A DNA stretch of 52,265 bases, taken from Ruminococcus sp. (lineage in GTDB: Bacteria > Bacillota > Clostridia > Oscillospirales > Acutalibacteraceae). The notes beneath the pieces were generated by a model, which saw only the letters and a program-made list of their open reading frames with translations, was not told the DNA's origin and made no database searches. The position numbers were made by a program, and so were the translations under genes. The stretch's first letter is position 1. The number at the start of each line of letters is the position of its first letter. Of this stretch, positions 17,001-25,558 are shown in pieces. The stretch covers positions 1 through 52,265 of the forward strand of contig JAFRDE010000027.1 of assembly GCA_017403985.1 (NCBI GenBank), read 5' to 3'.

Positions 17001-20000
17001 CATAGACCGTAAGGATCAACATTCCGAAAAGAAGATCGTGCTGAATCAGCATGATATCGATGTGACTGAAGAGAATGAAGAAACGCCGCCCGACGAGCTG
17101 AAGGTCCTGCCGGTCGACTACGGTTCCTACGTTCCGCTGTCGAGGATCCCGATCAACGACGCCAGCGAAAATAACCCCAGACCGAGGCTGACCCCCGTCG
17201 CCGAAGGCGCTTCCTTCGCGGGATGGTACTACATCCGCAACCGCGTCCCCGTCCGCTTCGAGCCCGAGAACGTGCCTGTTACGGCGCTGAACCAGGAATC
17301 TACGGGCGACAACGGTACGCTGAGACTCTTTGCCGAGTGGGTCACCAAGGACGTCGCGAAATACAAGGTCAGCTATGTCAAAGAAAGCGACCGGAGCGTA
17401 GAGGTCGCTCCCCCCACTACCGGCAGAGCCTATGTGTGGAAGACCAAGACCTTCAACGCGAAGTCCGGCGACGAGCTCTATGACGAATACAAATGGACGG
17501 CGGAAGGCGAGGACGAAGGCAACAACTGGTGGCCGACGACCAACTCCAGTTCCCTTGTCGTCAAGGCGAACAATCAGGGAAGTGAATACGCCCCCAACGA
17601 ACTTACCTTTACATACATCCAAAAGGATAAGGTAGCCTACAAGGTACAGTACCTTGACGCGACGACCCGCAGACCGATCAACCCCGAGCATCAGGACGTC
17701 ATCAAGGAAAGCTCCCATGCCTCTGTCAGCGAAGACGCGATCATCATCCCCGGCTATATCGTGGAGAATGCGTCCCAGTCGATCGTTCTGACCGCTTCGA
17801 GCAAGACGGATCCCGATGAACAGCGGGCGGAAGAACTGGAGTACAACGTCATCACCTTCCTGTACAGAGAGAATACGACCGAGTATCTCTATCAGGTCGA
17901 CTACATGACGAAGGATCTCAGCGGCAACAGCTACTCGCTCTACTCTTCCGAAACCCTGACGGTGCCGATCGCCTCAGAGGGCGACACCACGGTAGCGATC
18001 AGCGATCTGCACAGCAGACCGGTTCCCACCGAGCTGCAAAATACCGGTTACACCCTAAAAGCCAATTCTACGACCTATACCGTCACCGACGCCGCGGGCG
18101 TGACCGATCCTACGGAGATCCCCGTCGCGGATAACGGCAGCGTCGTTATCGTCGACAACGACAAAAAGACTGTCAAGATCTACTTTGACCGCAAGGACTA
18201 CAGCTACGTTTATTACTACATCGACCATACCGCGGAGAAGGCGTACAACGAAGCCACACCCGCACAGCAGGCGTCGATGTGGAACGGCGTTATCGCGACG
18301 CATAATGAAGTTACCAACGTCGCGGCGGTCGGTCAGGAGATCACGATCAACGCACCCACCGATATCGCTCAGTTCGAAAACCCCGTCACTCACGATGTAT
18401 CCGACTACACCCGACTCGCCAACTCGGACGGTACGCTGAACGACGTGACGCTGACGATCCAGCCCGACGACAATAACGTCGGCATGAACGTCGTCAAGGT
18501 CTACTACCGTAAGGATATCGAACGCGAGCTGAACTATAAGATGGTCTGTATCAACGACAACGAAGATACCGACTACTATAACGACGCCTCGCGTACGCCG
18601 AAGTTCGGCAGACTGAATCTTTCGTTCCAGACGGTCCAGGATTTCAACGATATCCAGAACGTCACCTTCTACGATAACAACAGCGAAAAAGACGCATATG
18701 ATAACTATCTGCATCTGCACCGCTACACCTTCCTCGGCTGGTACACCACGCCGAACTATGATCCCGATCATCCCGAGGTCGGCAGGCTGACCGAAGCAGA
18801 CGACCCGACTCTCAGCAAGGATGAGCTGGGTACCTCCGGAGAGCTGCCCTCGAAGGATACAAAGTATTACGCCCTCGTCAAGCAGGATATGGTCAAGATG
18901 GACATCATGTTCTACTATGTCGACGATTATACCGTCAGTGGATTCAGAAATGAAGAGGATGATAACTTATCCGGACGGATCCAAACGGCAGTCGACAACG
19001 CCGACAGTGAACAGGCAGCCGATGACCAAAAAGTCCACCTCAACGGCGAACACGTCGGCAAAGACGTTGTCTTTACCGCTCCAAACGGTTATCAAAACCA
19101 TACTGAAATACCGTGGCACCGCAACGACGGCTACACGCTGTATATGGATGATATCAATGACTGCGTCTACAAGTATCAATTCGCTGAGTGGTGGGAGATA
19201 GACAAATCTAACAATAATGCACTGATCCGACACCATAACTGGAACAGCGCCGACGGATGGGATCCCGACGTACTGTCACAGCAGCTCGCGAGAAACCGCG
19301 ATCAGTATCTGATCGCCGTATATGCGCGGCGCGACCTCGACGTCGATTATATCACCAACTATCAGTTTGTCGATCGCTTCGGCAACCAGCAAACCTACGT
19401 CAAGAAAGGCACGCTGACGAGCGATCAGCTCGATCACGAGAGCGCGAACTATGCGCTGACCGACGACGGCGACGCCAGACTCAAGGACAGCTTCATCCTC
19501 TCACAGGCGCCCTACGAGAGCAACTACGGCGAGACCCTGCTCTGGAGCAACCGCGCAGGAATGATCGAAAAGACCTCTTACAAGGAGGGAACCACGCTGG
19601 ATGACGGTACGACATATGAGAAGGATACTATTGTCACCACCATCACCTCCGTACAGAGTAAGAGAACCGTATACGCGCATTACAGGACCACTCCGACCGG
19701 CGCGTACGCAAAAGATATTGAAACCACCTACGGTGCGAACTATAATATCGACCCGAAGATGAAGGCGATCGAAGCGCCCGAAAGCTACGACGGTCATCCG
19801 TTCAGCTACTGGGCTGTCAGAAAGAGCGGCAGCGACTCAGCTCCCATCGTGGCGAAGAGCTATAAAACGCTCTTTGACCTGTGTATGATGGATAACTACT
19901 GGCTCTCCCCCGTCTATGACGAGAGCGCCGCGGCAGCCGGTTCAGGCGAAAACACTGTTGTGCTGGTCAACAGCCTGCCGAGCTCCGGCGGTGAAGACTG

Positions 20001-20913
20001 GCTCGCTTGGACATGGAATACCGAAGACGACGGCGAATGGGTGCGTCCCGACGGTATGACCTTCAACGGTCTGAAAACATATGTCATCTTTGTCAGAGTA
20101 CCGTCAGGTACAGCGTACGCTGATATCGATTGGAACAATACTCAGATTGTCTGGAACAAAACCGATGATCTGACCGTACAGGATGGCGACACCTTTACGC
20201 TGAAGTGGTACTCCGAAACCTACGGCGACACCAGAATGTTCGGCGAATGGAGCACTACGCCCGAACCCTCCGGCGGAGACGATGAAGATCCGCCCGCGGA
20301 AACGACTGAGGACGCGTCCGTCAAGCTGACCTTCCTCGATTACACCCGTAACCTGTGGACGGATACAGAAGGCGTTATCAATCCCTCCGGCGAGACCGAT
20401 CTGCTGTTCGCGGACTTCGAGATCGCCTTTGAGGACAACGGCAATCAGATCTATGAATCGAATGATTATAAAACAGGCGTGATCCTCGAGTACTGCGCCA
20501 AGGTCCCGGATGGAAAAACCTTTGATCCGACCAAAGACTACGGTCAAACCACGAATACAGATAATCTCGCGACCGCGCTTAGAGCGCATCTCAACGGCGA
20601 TAACGTCACACAGTATTCCTACAAGTCCAGCAAAAACCGCACTATCCAGTTCTGTGACATCCCCACAACGGATCTGACAGACCATAACCGCGTCGAGTTC
20701 GCCAAGTATATCAAGAACGCATTTACCGTGTCCGCCACAGAAGACGAACCCGTATACACTTACACAAACAACAGCTATCTGCTCAAGGCGACCGCTTATC
20801 TCGTTGATAAAGACGGCAACGTCACCTTCAGTCAGGAGCCTGTCTATGTTTGTTACAAGATTATTGCCTCTCAGAACACTGCTCTGCCTGAAATGACAGA
20901 GCTCAGTGACTGA
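14053..20913 (+). CDS. Giant secreted repeat protein (InlB B-repeat / MucBP-like)
   Basis: A protein of about 2286 residues. The basic N-terminus and a hydrophobic segment (about residues 20-46, ending DALA) form a signal peptide or anchor. The rest is beta-rich repeats. Several match the Listeria-Bacteroides/InlB B-repeat pattern of YxVxFDLGxGG... GYTFLGWxxT and ...LFAKW, for example near residues 215-320, 880-970 and 980-1100. Others resemble MucBP-like repeats (YKVQYLDATTRRPI and similar, 1100-1350). There is no LPxTG, C-terminal membrane helix or dockerin, so the mode of attachment is unclear. An adhesin or matrix role is inferred. GTG at 14053 is preferred because AAGGAG (14038-14043) abuts the ATG at 14044. 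Confidence 0.82.
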   Translation: MKRNPSSVFEKVLRNKKSKLIRLVSLFVMMVLLLESIFSVALIDALANSYYTVRINYLYTNGNPIHDPYIATFSNNETPADYDVTNPIIDGFEPMMLTNSSNDPEDLPEGGSLAETTHVEFNSVYGDIEYNVYYVPGLTHYAARYYLQNIYDDLYTLDRTRTEANTNRVGKTGTTPDDLEAEVIPGFTSLFHEPDAIAADGSTVFRVYYDRNYYSVNFDLGEGGYGVEPVYAKYESVYRIDEPKRMGYTFLGWARTDKDSSINTYDETGLDEDGWHYIDANGDIITKENATAVQNLVQLEGDQTVPAENTYYQAVWESGTTHFSVVYWIEVPESELKYDGHDYDGLTQEQKEQKISRNYSVLTAKDVYQIQNNGKSGGLVDVEAGMTIKGTDSIRNYAKKAYDERYVDADGSGAGVVQINNLFGFNLGYANPNDPRNEDPDPDDPDYDPDAPVYKFDADGKIIDFNDISAGTSNELNGAGDFFEMNTSANSYEPLLISDTEITVRGDGTSHFNVFFRRKRFTLKFYYARQGYTNGVLDPNKISLTNSTKQFNNNSSEKEYLKTTSKNVLEAIAMGSWEQNSAETLPQVKDEYKQRVTEGYDDFTDSHYKGYYRYYYYQLQAKYNEPLKDKWLIDALDSVHRKNAAAQEICLPGSIATEYYNKYYQDRATSGNYTVKGIYEKLDKGILFTDSARTTMKQNNIDYTELHFLISWTNTSYNNGWNSSITRVLHFRYENYVELLPREIEIIENNGEQALLAEGNYTDVRQFTTKVNENGSWVTKTKWYGLSTDHIYETIDSGNQYDRNKSLSEKNKNVRLNQTPTVMTGFELEYYREKPDTPNKGLVILDDDNTEIDWSEDTDNYRRCTIKFFYRRLVYTLKYRNGNHKDESHTRTVMYGAPINSQYIVTENGHEVNEYRYYWPDPEYFDENRRDFFTFDGWYNDPRYDNAFDLATATMPADDDTLFAKWSPKNINVVFYNTYDDYYIDRKDQHSEKKIVLNQHDIDVTEENEETPPDELKVLPVDYGSYVPLSRIPINDASENNPRPRLTPVAEGASFAGWYYIRNRVPVRFEPENVPVTALNQESTGDNGTLRLFAEWVTKDVAKYKVSYVKESDRSVEVAPPTTGRAYVWKTKTFNAKSGDELYDEYKWTAEGEDEGNNWWPTTNSSSLVVKANNQGSEYAPNELTFTYIQKDKVAYKVQYLDATTRRPINPEHQDVIKESSHASVSEDAIIIPGYIVENASQSIVLTASSKTDPDEQRAEELEYNVITFLYRENTTEYLYQVDYMTKDLSGNSYSLYSSETLTVPIASEGDTTVAISDLHSRPVPTELQNTGYTLKANSTTYTVTDAAGVTDPTEIPVADNGSVVIVDNDKKTVKIYFDRKDYSYVYYYIDHTAEKAYNEATPAQQASMWNGVIATHNEVTNVAAVGQEITINAPTDIAQFENPVTHDVSDYTRLANSDGTLNDVTLTIQPDDNNVGMNVVKVYYRKDIERELNYKMVCINDNEDTDYYNDASRTPKFGRLNLSFQTVQDFNDIQNVTFYDNNSEKDAYDNYLHLHRYTFLGWYTTPNYDPDHPEVGRLTEADDPTLSKDELGTSGELPSKDTKYYALVKQDMVKMDIMFYYVDDYTVSGFRNEEDDNLSGRIQTAVDNADSEQAADDQKVHLNGEHVGKDVVFTAPNGYQNHTEIPWHRNDGYTLYMDDINDCVYKYQFAEWWEIDKSNNNALIRHHNWNSADGWDPDVLSQQLARNRDQYLIAVYARRDLDVDYITNYQFVDRFGNQQTYVKKGTLTSDQLDHESANYALTDDGDARLKDSFILSQAPYESNYGETLLWSNRAGMIEKTSYKEGTTLDDGTTYEKDTIVTTITSVQSKRTVYAHYRTTPTGAYAKDIETTYGANYNIDPKMKAIEAPESYDGHPFSYWAVRKSGSDSAPIVAKSYKTLFDLCMMDNYWLSPVYDESAAAAGSGENTVVLVNSLPSSGGEDWLAWTWNTEDDGEWVRPDGMTFNGLKTYVIFVRVPSGTAYADIDWNNTQIVWNKTDDLTVQDGDTFTLKWYSETYGDTRMFGEWSTTPEPSGGDDEDPPAETTEDASVKLTFLDYTRNLWTDTEGVINPSGETDLLFADFEIAFEDNGNQIYESNDYKTGVILEYCAKVPDGKTFDPTKDYGQTTNTDNLATALRAHLNGDNVTQYSYKSSKNRTIQFCDIPTTDLTDHNRVEFAKYIKNAFTVSATEDEPVYTYTNNSYLLKATAYLVDKDGNVTFSQEPVYVCYKIIASQNTALPEMTELSD

Positions 20914-20951
20914 GACGCAATACGAAAACCTTTAGAAAGCGAGGGATTCGT

Positions 20952-21107
20952 ATGAGAAAAAAATATATACGTCCTGAGCTTTCGCTGAAGCGATTTACGC
21001 TTCGGGACGTGATTCTGACCAGCCCCGAGGACATCAGTTCTCATATCAACGGCGATGACATCCCTTCGGATCCGATCATTGATCCGGATCCGATCGATTG
21101 GGACTGA
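20952..21107 (+). CDS. Small acidic-tailed peptide (51 residues)
   Basis: A 51-residue ORF lies 38 bases after the giant gene and 15 before the LRR gene. The start MRKKYIRPELSLKRFTLRDV is basic, ILTSPED follows, and the last 20 residues are rich in Asp and Pro (two DPDP/DP units, ending IDWD). Short Firmicute ORFs with a K-K-x-Y-x-x-P-E-L start and a DVI-x-x-S middle are familiar to me near secreted-protein genes, but I know no function. The leader-plus-variable-tail look resembles a RiPP precursor, yet no maturation enzyme is adjacent. A GAGGG ribosome site lies 6-7 bases before the ATG. Confidence 0.6.
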   Translation: MRKKYIRPELSLKRFTLRDVILTSPEDISSHINGDDIPSDPIIDPDPIDWD

Positions 21108-21122
21108 TTAGCAGGTGATACT

Positions 21123-22031
21123 ATGAAAAGAACATTCCGTTTTTCTTTGATCATGATCGCTGCGCTGTTCTGCTTTGTCACTACCGTCTACGCCGCCGAC
21201 AGCTATTTTGAATTGGACGGCTTTGCCTTCTCTATCGACAGCGAGGGCAAAGCGACCATCCGACAATACAACGGCGACGACACCGACGTTGTGATCCCTG
21301 ACAAGCTGCTGAACGCGCCGGTCGTCAGCATCGGCGACTACGCCTTCTACGGCAGTGATATCACCTCTGTCAGCTTTGACGGGGTGACACATCTCGAGAG
21401 CATCGGCGTCTGCGCCTTTTACGACTGTAACGCGCTGAGCGAGGTATCTCTCCCCGCTGACGTCGCCTTATCCTACGGCTCGTTCCAGAGCTGTGCGGCG
21501 CTTGAGAAGCTCTCGGTCAGCGACGGGATCGACACGATCCCCGAGCAGTGCTTTTACGACTGCTCCTCCCTGACCGATATCGACCTGCCCGATTCCGTTA
21601 CGACGATCGAGATCAGAGCCTTCGGCGAGTGCGACAGCATCCGATATCTGTATCTCAGCGACGCTGTGGAACAGATCGGTGACTATGCCTTTGAGAATGA
21701 CGAAAACCTGATCATCCGCTGTAACAAGACCGCTTACGCGTATCAGTACGCCAAGGATAACAACATCAAAGTTGAACATCCCTTTACGTACATCCTCGGC
21801 GACGCGGACGGCGACGGCGTCGTCAACATCTACGACGTCACTATCCTGCAGAGGGTATTGGCGTATATGATGGAGGATCCCGACGGATTGTACGCGCAAA
21901 GAGGCTGCGTCACCGGCGAGACGCTCGGCTCGATCGACGTCACCGTCATCCAGCGATATCTGGCGCATCTGGAGACCCCCTACCCCGTCGGCGAGACAGT
22001 CACGGGATACACCTCGTCAGAAGCCGTATAA
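21123..22031 (+). CDS. Secreted leucine-rich repeat (BspA-like) protein with dockerin
   Basis: A 302-residue secreted protein. After the signal peptide (1-22, cut near VYA-AD) come about five BspA/LRR_5-type repeats (residues 60-205), for example SLTDIDLPDSVTTIEIRAF and IGDYAFENDENL. They end in the usual NKTAYAYQYAKDNNI cap. The C-terminus is a dockerin: GDADGDGVVNIYDVTILQRVL is canonical. The second repeat (TGETLGSIDVTVIQRYL) has lost most Ca-binding acids, so it is degenerate. Such proteins bind host or matrix proteins; the partner is unknown. AGCAGGTG precedes the ATG. It closes the unit with the giant protein and the small peptide. Confidence 0.85.
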   Translation: MKRTFRFSLIMIAALFCFVTTVYAADSYFELDGFAFSIDSEGKATIRQYNGDDTDVVIPDKLLNAPVVSIGDYAFYGSDITSVSFDGVTHLESIGVCAFYDCNALSEVSLPADVALSYGSFQSCAALEKLSVSDGIDTIPEQCFYDCSSLTDIDLPDSVTTIEIRAFGECDSIRYLYLSDAVEQIGDYAFENDENLIIRCNKTAYAYQYAKDNNIKVEHPFTYILGDADGDGVVNIYDVTILQRVLAYMMEDPDGLYAQRGCVTGETLGSIDVTVIQRYLAHLETPYPVGETVTGYTSSEAV

Positions 22032-22053
22032 AGCGAATACTCCATATCAACGA

Positions 22054-22086
22054 TAAAAGGACATTCACGATCGTGAATGTCCTTTT
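22054..22086. terminator. Bidirectional terminator between converging genes
   Basis: AAAAGGACATTCAC / GTGAATGTCCTTTT is a 14-bp perfect stem around GATC, followed by T on both strands. It separates the LRR dockerin gene (+) from the minus-strand eight-gene operon that ends at 22112. Confidence 0.85.
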
Positions 22087-22111
22087 TGTGTATATCATTC
22101 TTGGATATAGA

Positions 22112-22654
22112 TTATTGGATATAGACGATCGCGGTCTCACGGAGCGCGTCGTATATCTTGAGAACGGCGGTAGACGCCAAGCTGACGGCAAAGCCGTAAA
22201 CCAGTATATCGGTATTGCGGAATATGATTGCGAGAACGACCATCAGGATCGCGAATCCGATTTTGATGAAGCCGATGATGATCTTTTTCTTCCAGACTGG
22301 AGAATCGTTTTTCTTCGCCTCAAACGCCCTGAGGATATCGATCGCACCCGAAAAGGCGTATATACTCAGCAGATAGATCAAGACGATGTAGTCTTCCATC
22401 GTCGCTATCGTCATCGTAAACAAGGCGACGTCCAGCACGATGATCGCCTGATACAGGACGATCTTGCCTCCTACCATATGCCGCGCCATAGAGAAATAAT
22501 ACCACAAAAGGCGCGTGCCGTAGATCAGCATCATAAAACTGATGATCCAGTATATATAGTCGAGGGAGCCATGAGGGACCACAGCGAGTGCAAGAGCGAC
22601 CAGCAGATAGAAAATTCCGGCCGCAAAACTTTTTATACGTTGAAATGAATTCAA
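22112..22654 (-). CDS. DUF308/HdeD-like membrane protein
   Basis: A 180-residue protein with about six hydrophobic segments in pairs, interrupted by a basic loop (AKKNDSPVWKKK near 115). The small hydrophobic repeats and AGIFYLLVALALAVVP start resemble the DUF308 (HdeD-like) family, whose function in Firmicutes is unknown. The start overlaps the stop of the preceding minus-strand gene (ATGA-type overlap at 22651-22654), so it is translationally coupled. It is the last gene of the operon. Confidence 0.7.
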   Translation of the reverse strand: MNSFQRIKSFAAGIFYLLVALALAVVPHGSLDYIYWIISFMMLIYGTRLLWYYFSMARHMVGGKIVLYQAIIVLDVALFTMTIATMEDYIVLIYLLSIYAFSGAIDILRAFEAKKNDSPVWKKKIIIGFIKIGFAILMVVLAIIFRNTDILVYGFAVSLASTAVLKIYDALRETAIVYIQ

Positions 22655-23820
22655 GACTGCTTCCCTCCCCCGTTATTCTGTATCAGCCTTCGGAAATCTT
22701 CCAATCCCCTGAAGCCTTTTGTTTGATAATCGATCGAGTAACCGGCGAGCTTGCTTCCCGAACGGTAGATGCGGTTCGTCACCATGCTCTTTTGCGCCAG
22801 AGCGGCAAGGATAAATCTGCCGATAAAGGTACCGTCCTTTTCATTCTCAGCGGCATTCGTATACTCATCCTGATAGCGCTCGATATCGAACGGCTCCGGT
22901 TCGGAACCGGACAATTCTTTGCCCAGCGCCTTCCAGTCATCGGCAGCGTCGGGCTGACGCTTTTTGATGATGCCTTCGATCTTCTCGCGATACGGTTCGA
23001 CCGCTTCAGTATCATATCGATCCGTTTCAAAGCTCTCGATCCCGCCGCGTAAGTACTTCATCGCGTAAACCATTTGCGTGAAGGCGTGCCAATAATCCGA
23101 GGGATTATCCTTGATGATCTCTTCATAGTTTCCCCACGCGGGCAGATACTTGTAGCGGATAAAGCTGAAATCCGGCAGATGTCCCGCTCTTCCGTGTCCG
23201 AGATTCATGATGGACTTCTCGCTGTTGGTATACAGGCTGTTCGTATAAATACTGTTCTCGAGATCGTCGGGCGCGGAAACACTGTGGCGAAAAGATATCT
23301 TCTTTTCCCGATAACCGTCGCCGTCCTCAAACAGCTCGAAGAAATACTGATTGGTGTTATTGATGACCAGCGAAGGCGTACCGGCAAAGTTCTGGTGCGC
23401 CCATGTATCGGCAAGCACGTGCATCGCGAGACCAACAGCCTGCAGACTCTTATCCTTCGCGAGATTTACGGTAGGCTCCAGCAGCTCGCCGTTAGGCTTG
23501 CAGATCAGCCTGTACTTCCATTTGTAGCGCTTGGAACAGCGTTTCGGCGGCGTCGCCTGCAGATCGCCGGGCAGGAAATGGAAAGAGGACCAGATTCGCG
23601 TGATATCCTGCAGACCGATCCTGTCGGTGCGCGCGTCCATCAGCTCCAGCTGCAGCTGAGTCGTCGCCGCGGAAGAAGGCGCTTTCAGCTTGATCAGCAG
23701 CGTGCGGGTACAGAAATCCACCAGTTGATCGCTGTAAGCGATATCCTGCGCTTCACCGTGCGAATAACCCGCGAGGATCGCCGCGCAGTAGGTCGCGTAA
23801 TAATGAAAATCCGAATTCAT
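22651..23820 (-). CDS. DUF6765-like protein
   Basis: A 389-residue soluble protein without signal peptide. The N-terminus (DFHYYATYCAAILAGYSH, then DIAYSDQLVD) and the central AMHVLADTWAHQNFAG are patterns I associate with DUF6765. The His/Asp arrangement (HxxxDxxxH) is like that of zinc-dependent phospholipase C-type helical folds. The metal and substrate are inferred only. The gene overlaps both neighbours by 4 bases, which indicates strict co-expression with the membrane proteins on either side. The function is unknown. Confidence 0.65.
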   Translation of the reverse strand: MNSDFHYYATYCAAILAGYSHGEAQDIAYSDQLVDFCTRTLLIKLKAPSSAATTQLQLELMDARTDRIGLQDITRIWSSFHFLPGDLQATPPKRCSKRYKWKYRLICKPNGELLEPTVNLAKDKSLQAVGLAMHVLADTWAHQNFAGTPSLVINNTNQYFFELFEDGDGYREKKISFRHSVSAPDDLENSIYTNSLYTNSEKSIMNLGHGRAGHLPDFSFIRYKYLPAWGNYEEIIKDNPSDYWHAFTQMVYAMKYLRGGIESFETDRYDTEAVEPYREKIEGIIKKRQPDAADDWKALGKELSGSEPEPFDIERYQDEYTNAAENEKDGTFIGRFILAALAQKSMVTNRIYRSGSKLAGYSIDYQTKGFRGLEDFRRLIQNNGGGKQS

Positions 23821-24305
23821 ACTTCATTCGCCTCCCCTTTGCGCAGTTGTTTTCTGAGCCTTCTGAGCTTGATAGAGTATACCATCAGCTCGATAAGAAA
23901 GATCATCCGCGTCACGTCGATGATCATCGTCACGACCATCTCGGCGCGATTGACGAGACTCTTCGAGAGAACGAAAGACACGATCTCGACCCCGATCACC
24001 AGGATGCTGAGCAGAATGATCAGACCCACTATGATCAGGTAAAATACGGATTTGTGTTTACCCTTTCCTTCGGCGCGGGCGGATAAACCGATCCAGAGAT
24101 ATAACAACGGGCTCAGAACAGCGATCGACCACGCAATGATCGCAGCGACCAATTTCGTATCGTCGTCGGCAACGCCCAGGTATTCCGATCCCATGATAAA
24201 ATAGGACAGGAGGAATTTAGCAAACGACCAAAAGCCGAACGCGATAATGCCGGTACCGATGGTGGTCATATTGCTTTCCAAGCGTCTGATTTTTACATCC
24301 ATCAA
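23817..24305 (-). CDS. Four-helix membrane protein of unknown function
   Basis: A 162-residue protein with hydrophobic segments near residues 15-37, 52-72, 84-106 and 118-140, and a basic C-terminus (RRLRKQLRKGE). I do not recognise the family. It overlaps the histidine kinase gene upstream and the DUF6765-like gene downstream by 4 bases each. That coupling suggests it works with the kinase, for example as a membrane partner, but there is no direct evidence. Confidence 0.65.
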   Translation of the reverse strand: MMDVKIRRLESNMTTIGTGIIAFGFWSFAKFLLSYFIMGSEYLGVADDDTKLVAAIIAWSIAVLSPLLYLWIGLSARAEGKGKHKSVFYLIIVGLIILLSILVIGVEIVSFVLSKSLVNRAEMVVTMIIDVTRMIFLIELMVYSIKLRRLRKQLRKGEANEV

Positions 24306-25558
24306 TTCACCTTCTTCTGTTTACTTGCTTTTATCTTATTGGACAGCTTCACGCTGATACTTAACCCGTCGTCGGAGGGTATCGCCTCGATCGTGCCGTT
24401 GTGCAGGGTGACGATCCGCTTGGCGATAGACAATCCGATACCGTGACCGCCCGTCGACGATGTACGCGAGGAGTCGGGTCGGTAGAAGCGGTCAAATAAA
24501 TGACTGTAATCTACGTCCTGATCGATCTCACAGCTGTTGAAGATACGGAAGGTCGTATATCTCAGATCTTTTGAAAGTTCCAGATGCACTTTACCGTTTT
24601 CATCCACATATTTGGACGCGTTCTCGACCAAAACCGAGATCAGCCGCTCGAGCTGCGGCTTGTTGCCGTTCAGGATCACGTCGGGTTCTATCTCGTCGAT
24701 CCTCTCAACGCTCTTGCTTCGGAATACCTCGTCAAAGGATGACGCCGTATCTGTCACCAGGGCGCTCATATCGACCGGCTCGGTATCGGTGATCTCTTCT
24801 ACCTCTTCCAGACGGTTGAGCGTCAGCAATTCGTTGACCAGACCGCTGACGCGATCCACCTGAGCGGTGATATTATCGATCCACTCGTTCTCGCCCGTCT
24901 TGTAGGCGAGCACCTCCGCGTTGGCTGAGATGATCGCGAGCGGCGTTTTCAGCTCATGGCTGGCGTCGGTGATGAACTGCTTCTGCATACGCGAATTCTC
25001 TTCAAACGGTTTGACGATCCGCTTGGAGAGGAAATAGAACACCACGGTGATCATGATGATAAATCCCAGCGCGATCAGCGCCAGCAATACCGTCAGCCAA
25101 TCTATCGCCGAGTATTCCTCCGAATAATCGACGAACACGACCATCGAGCCGTCTTCATTCACACGGTAACGGAAATTCTCATAGCTGCCGGTCTTGTCGA
25201 ACTCGCTTCTGACGGAGTCAGCCATCAGCACGGCGCTGACCTCATCGATTTTCGCGATATGAGAAATATCGCACCGCGCGTAACCGTTATCATCATAAGA
25301 AACGGTGAAAAAGCGCAGGCGGTAGGGCGATTCCTCATTATAATCGGCGATGCGGATCCCCAGCTCGTCGTCCATCTTTTCAAACTCGCTTTTGATAGGA
25401 GGAACGCCGTTGTTCTGGACGATCAGCTTCGTCATGGAATCGGCGCGGTAGGTGACCTGCGTATTCAGAGAGATATACACGAGCAGAATCGTCAGCACAA
25501 ACACGACCAGGGCTGACATAAAAACGCCGAGAACGATTTTTTTGCGAAGTTTTTTCAT
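24302..25558 (-). CDS. Sensor histidine kinase
   Basis: A 418-residue membrane kinase. One transmembrane helix lies at residues 8-30, an extracellular sensor region at 31-150 and a second helix at 152-177. A short linker (KRIVKPFEENS) leads to the HisKA domain with the H-box DASHELKTP (His201, autophosphorylation). The HATPase domain has N in LISVLVENASKY and a G-box GGHGIGLSIAKRIV. The sensor region shows no known domain, so the signal is unknown. The start codon overlaps the last base of the response regulator's stop codon, so the pair is certain to act together. Confidence 0.92.
   Translation of the reverse strand: MKKLRKKIVLGVFMSALVVFVLTILLVYISLNTQVTYRADSMTKLIVQNNGVPPIKSEFEKMDDELGIRIADYNEESPYRLRFFTVSYDDNGYARCDISHIAKIDEVSAVLMADSVRSEFDKTGSYENFRYRVNEDGSMVVFVDYSEEYSAIDWLTVLLALIALGFIIMITVVFYFLSKRIVKPFEENSRMQKQFITDASHELKTPLAIISANAEVLAYKTGENEWIDNITAQVDRVSGLVNELLTLNRLEEVEEITDTEPVDMSALVTDTASSFDEVFRSKSVERIDEIEPDVILNGNKPQLERLISVLVENASKYVDENGKVHLELSKDLRYTTFRIFNSCEIDQDVDYSHLFDRFYRPDSSRTSSTGGHGIGLSIAKRIVTLHNGTIEAIPSDDGLSISVKLSNKIKASKQKKVN

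Noticed and set aside
16615-17718. Long minus-strand ORF (367 codons) opposite the giant gene
   Set aside because: Mirror frame of the repeat protein; composition is Val/Arg/Gly-biased and no domain is visible.
14053-20913. LPxTG sortase-anchored protein
   Set aside because: The C-terminus ends without an LPxTG motif, hydrophobic helix or basic tail.
23074-24042. Plus-strand ORF (322 codons) over the DUF6765-like gene
   Set aside because: It crosses two coupled minus-strand genes and has no ribosome site or recognisable domain.
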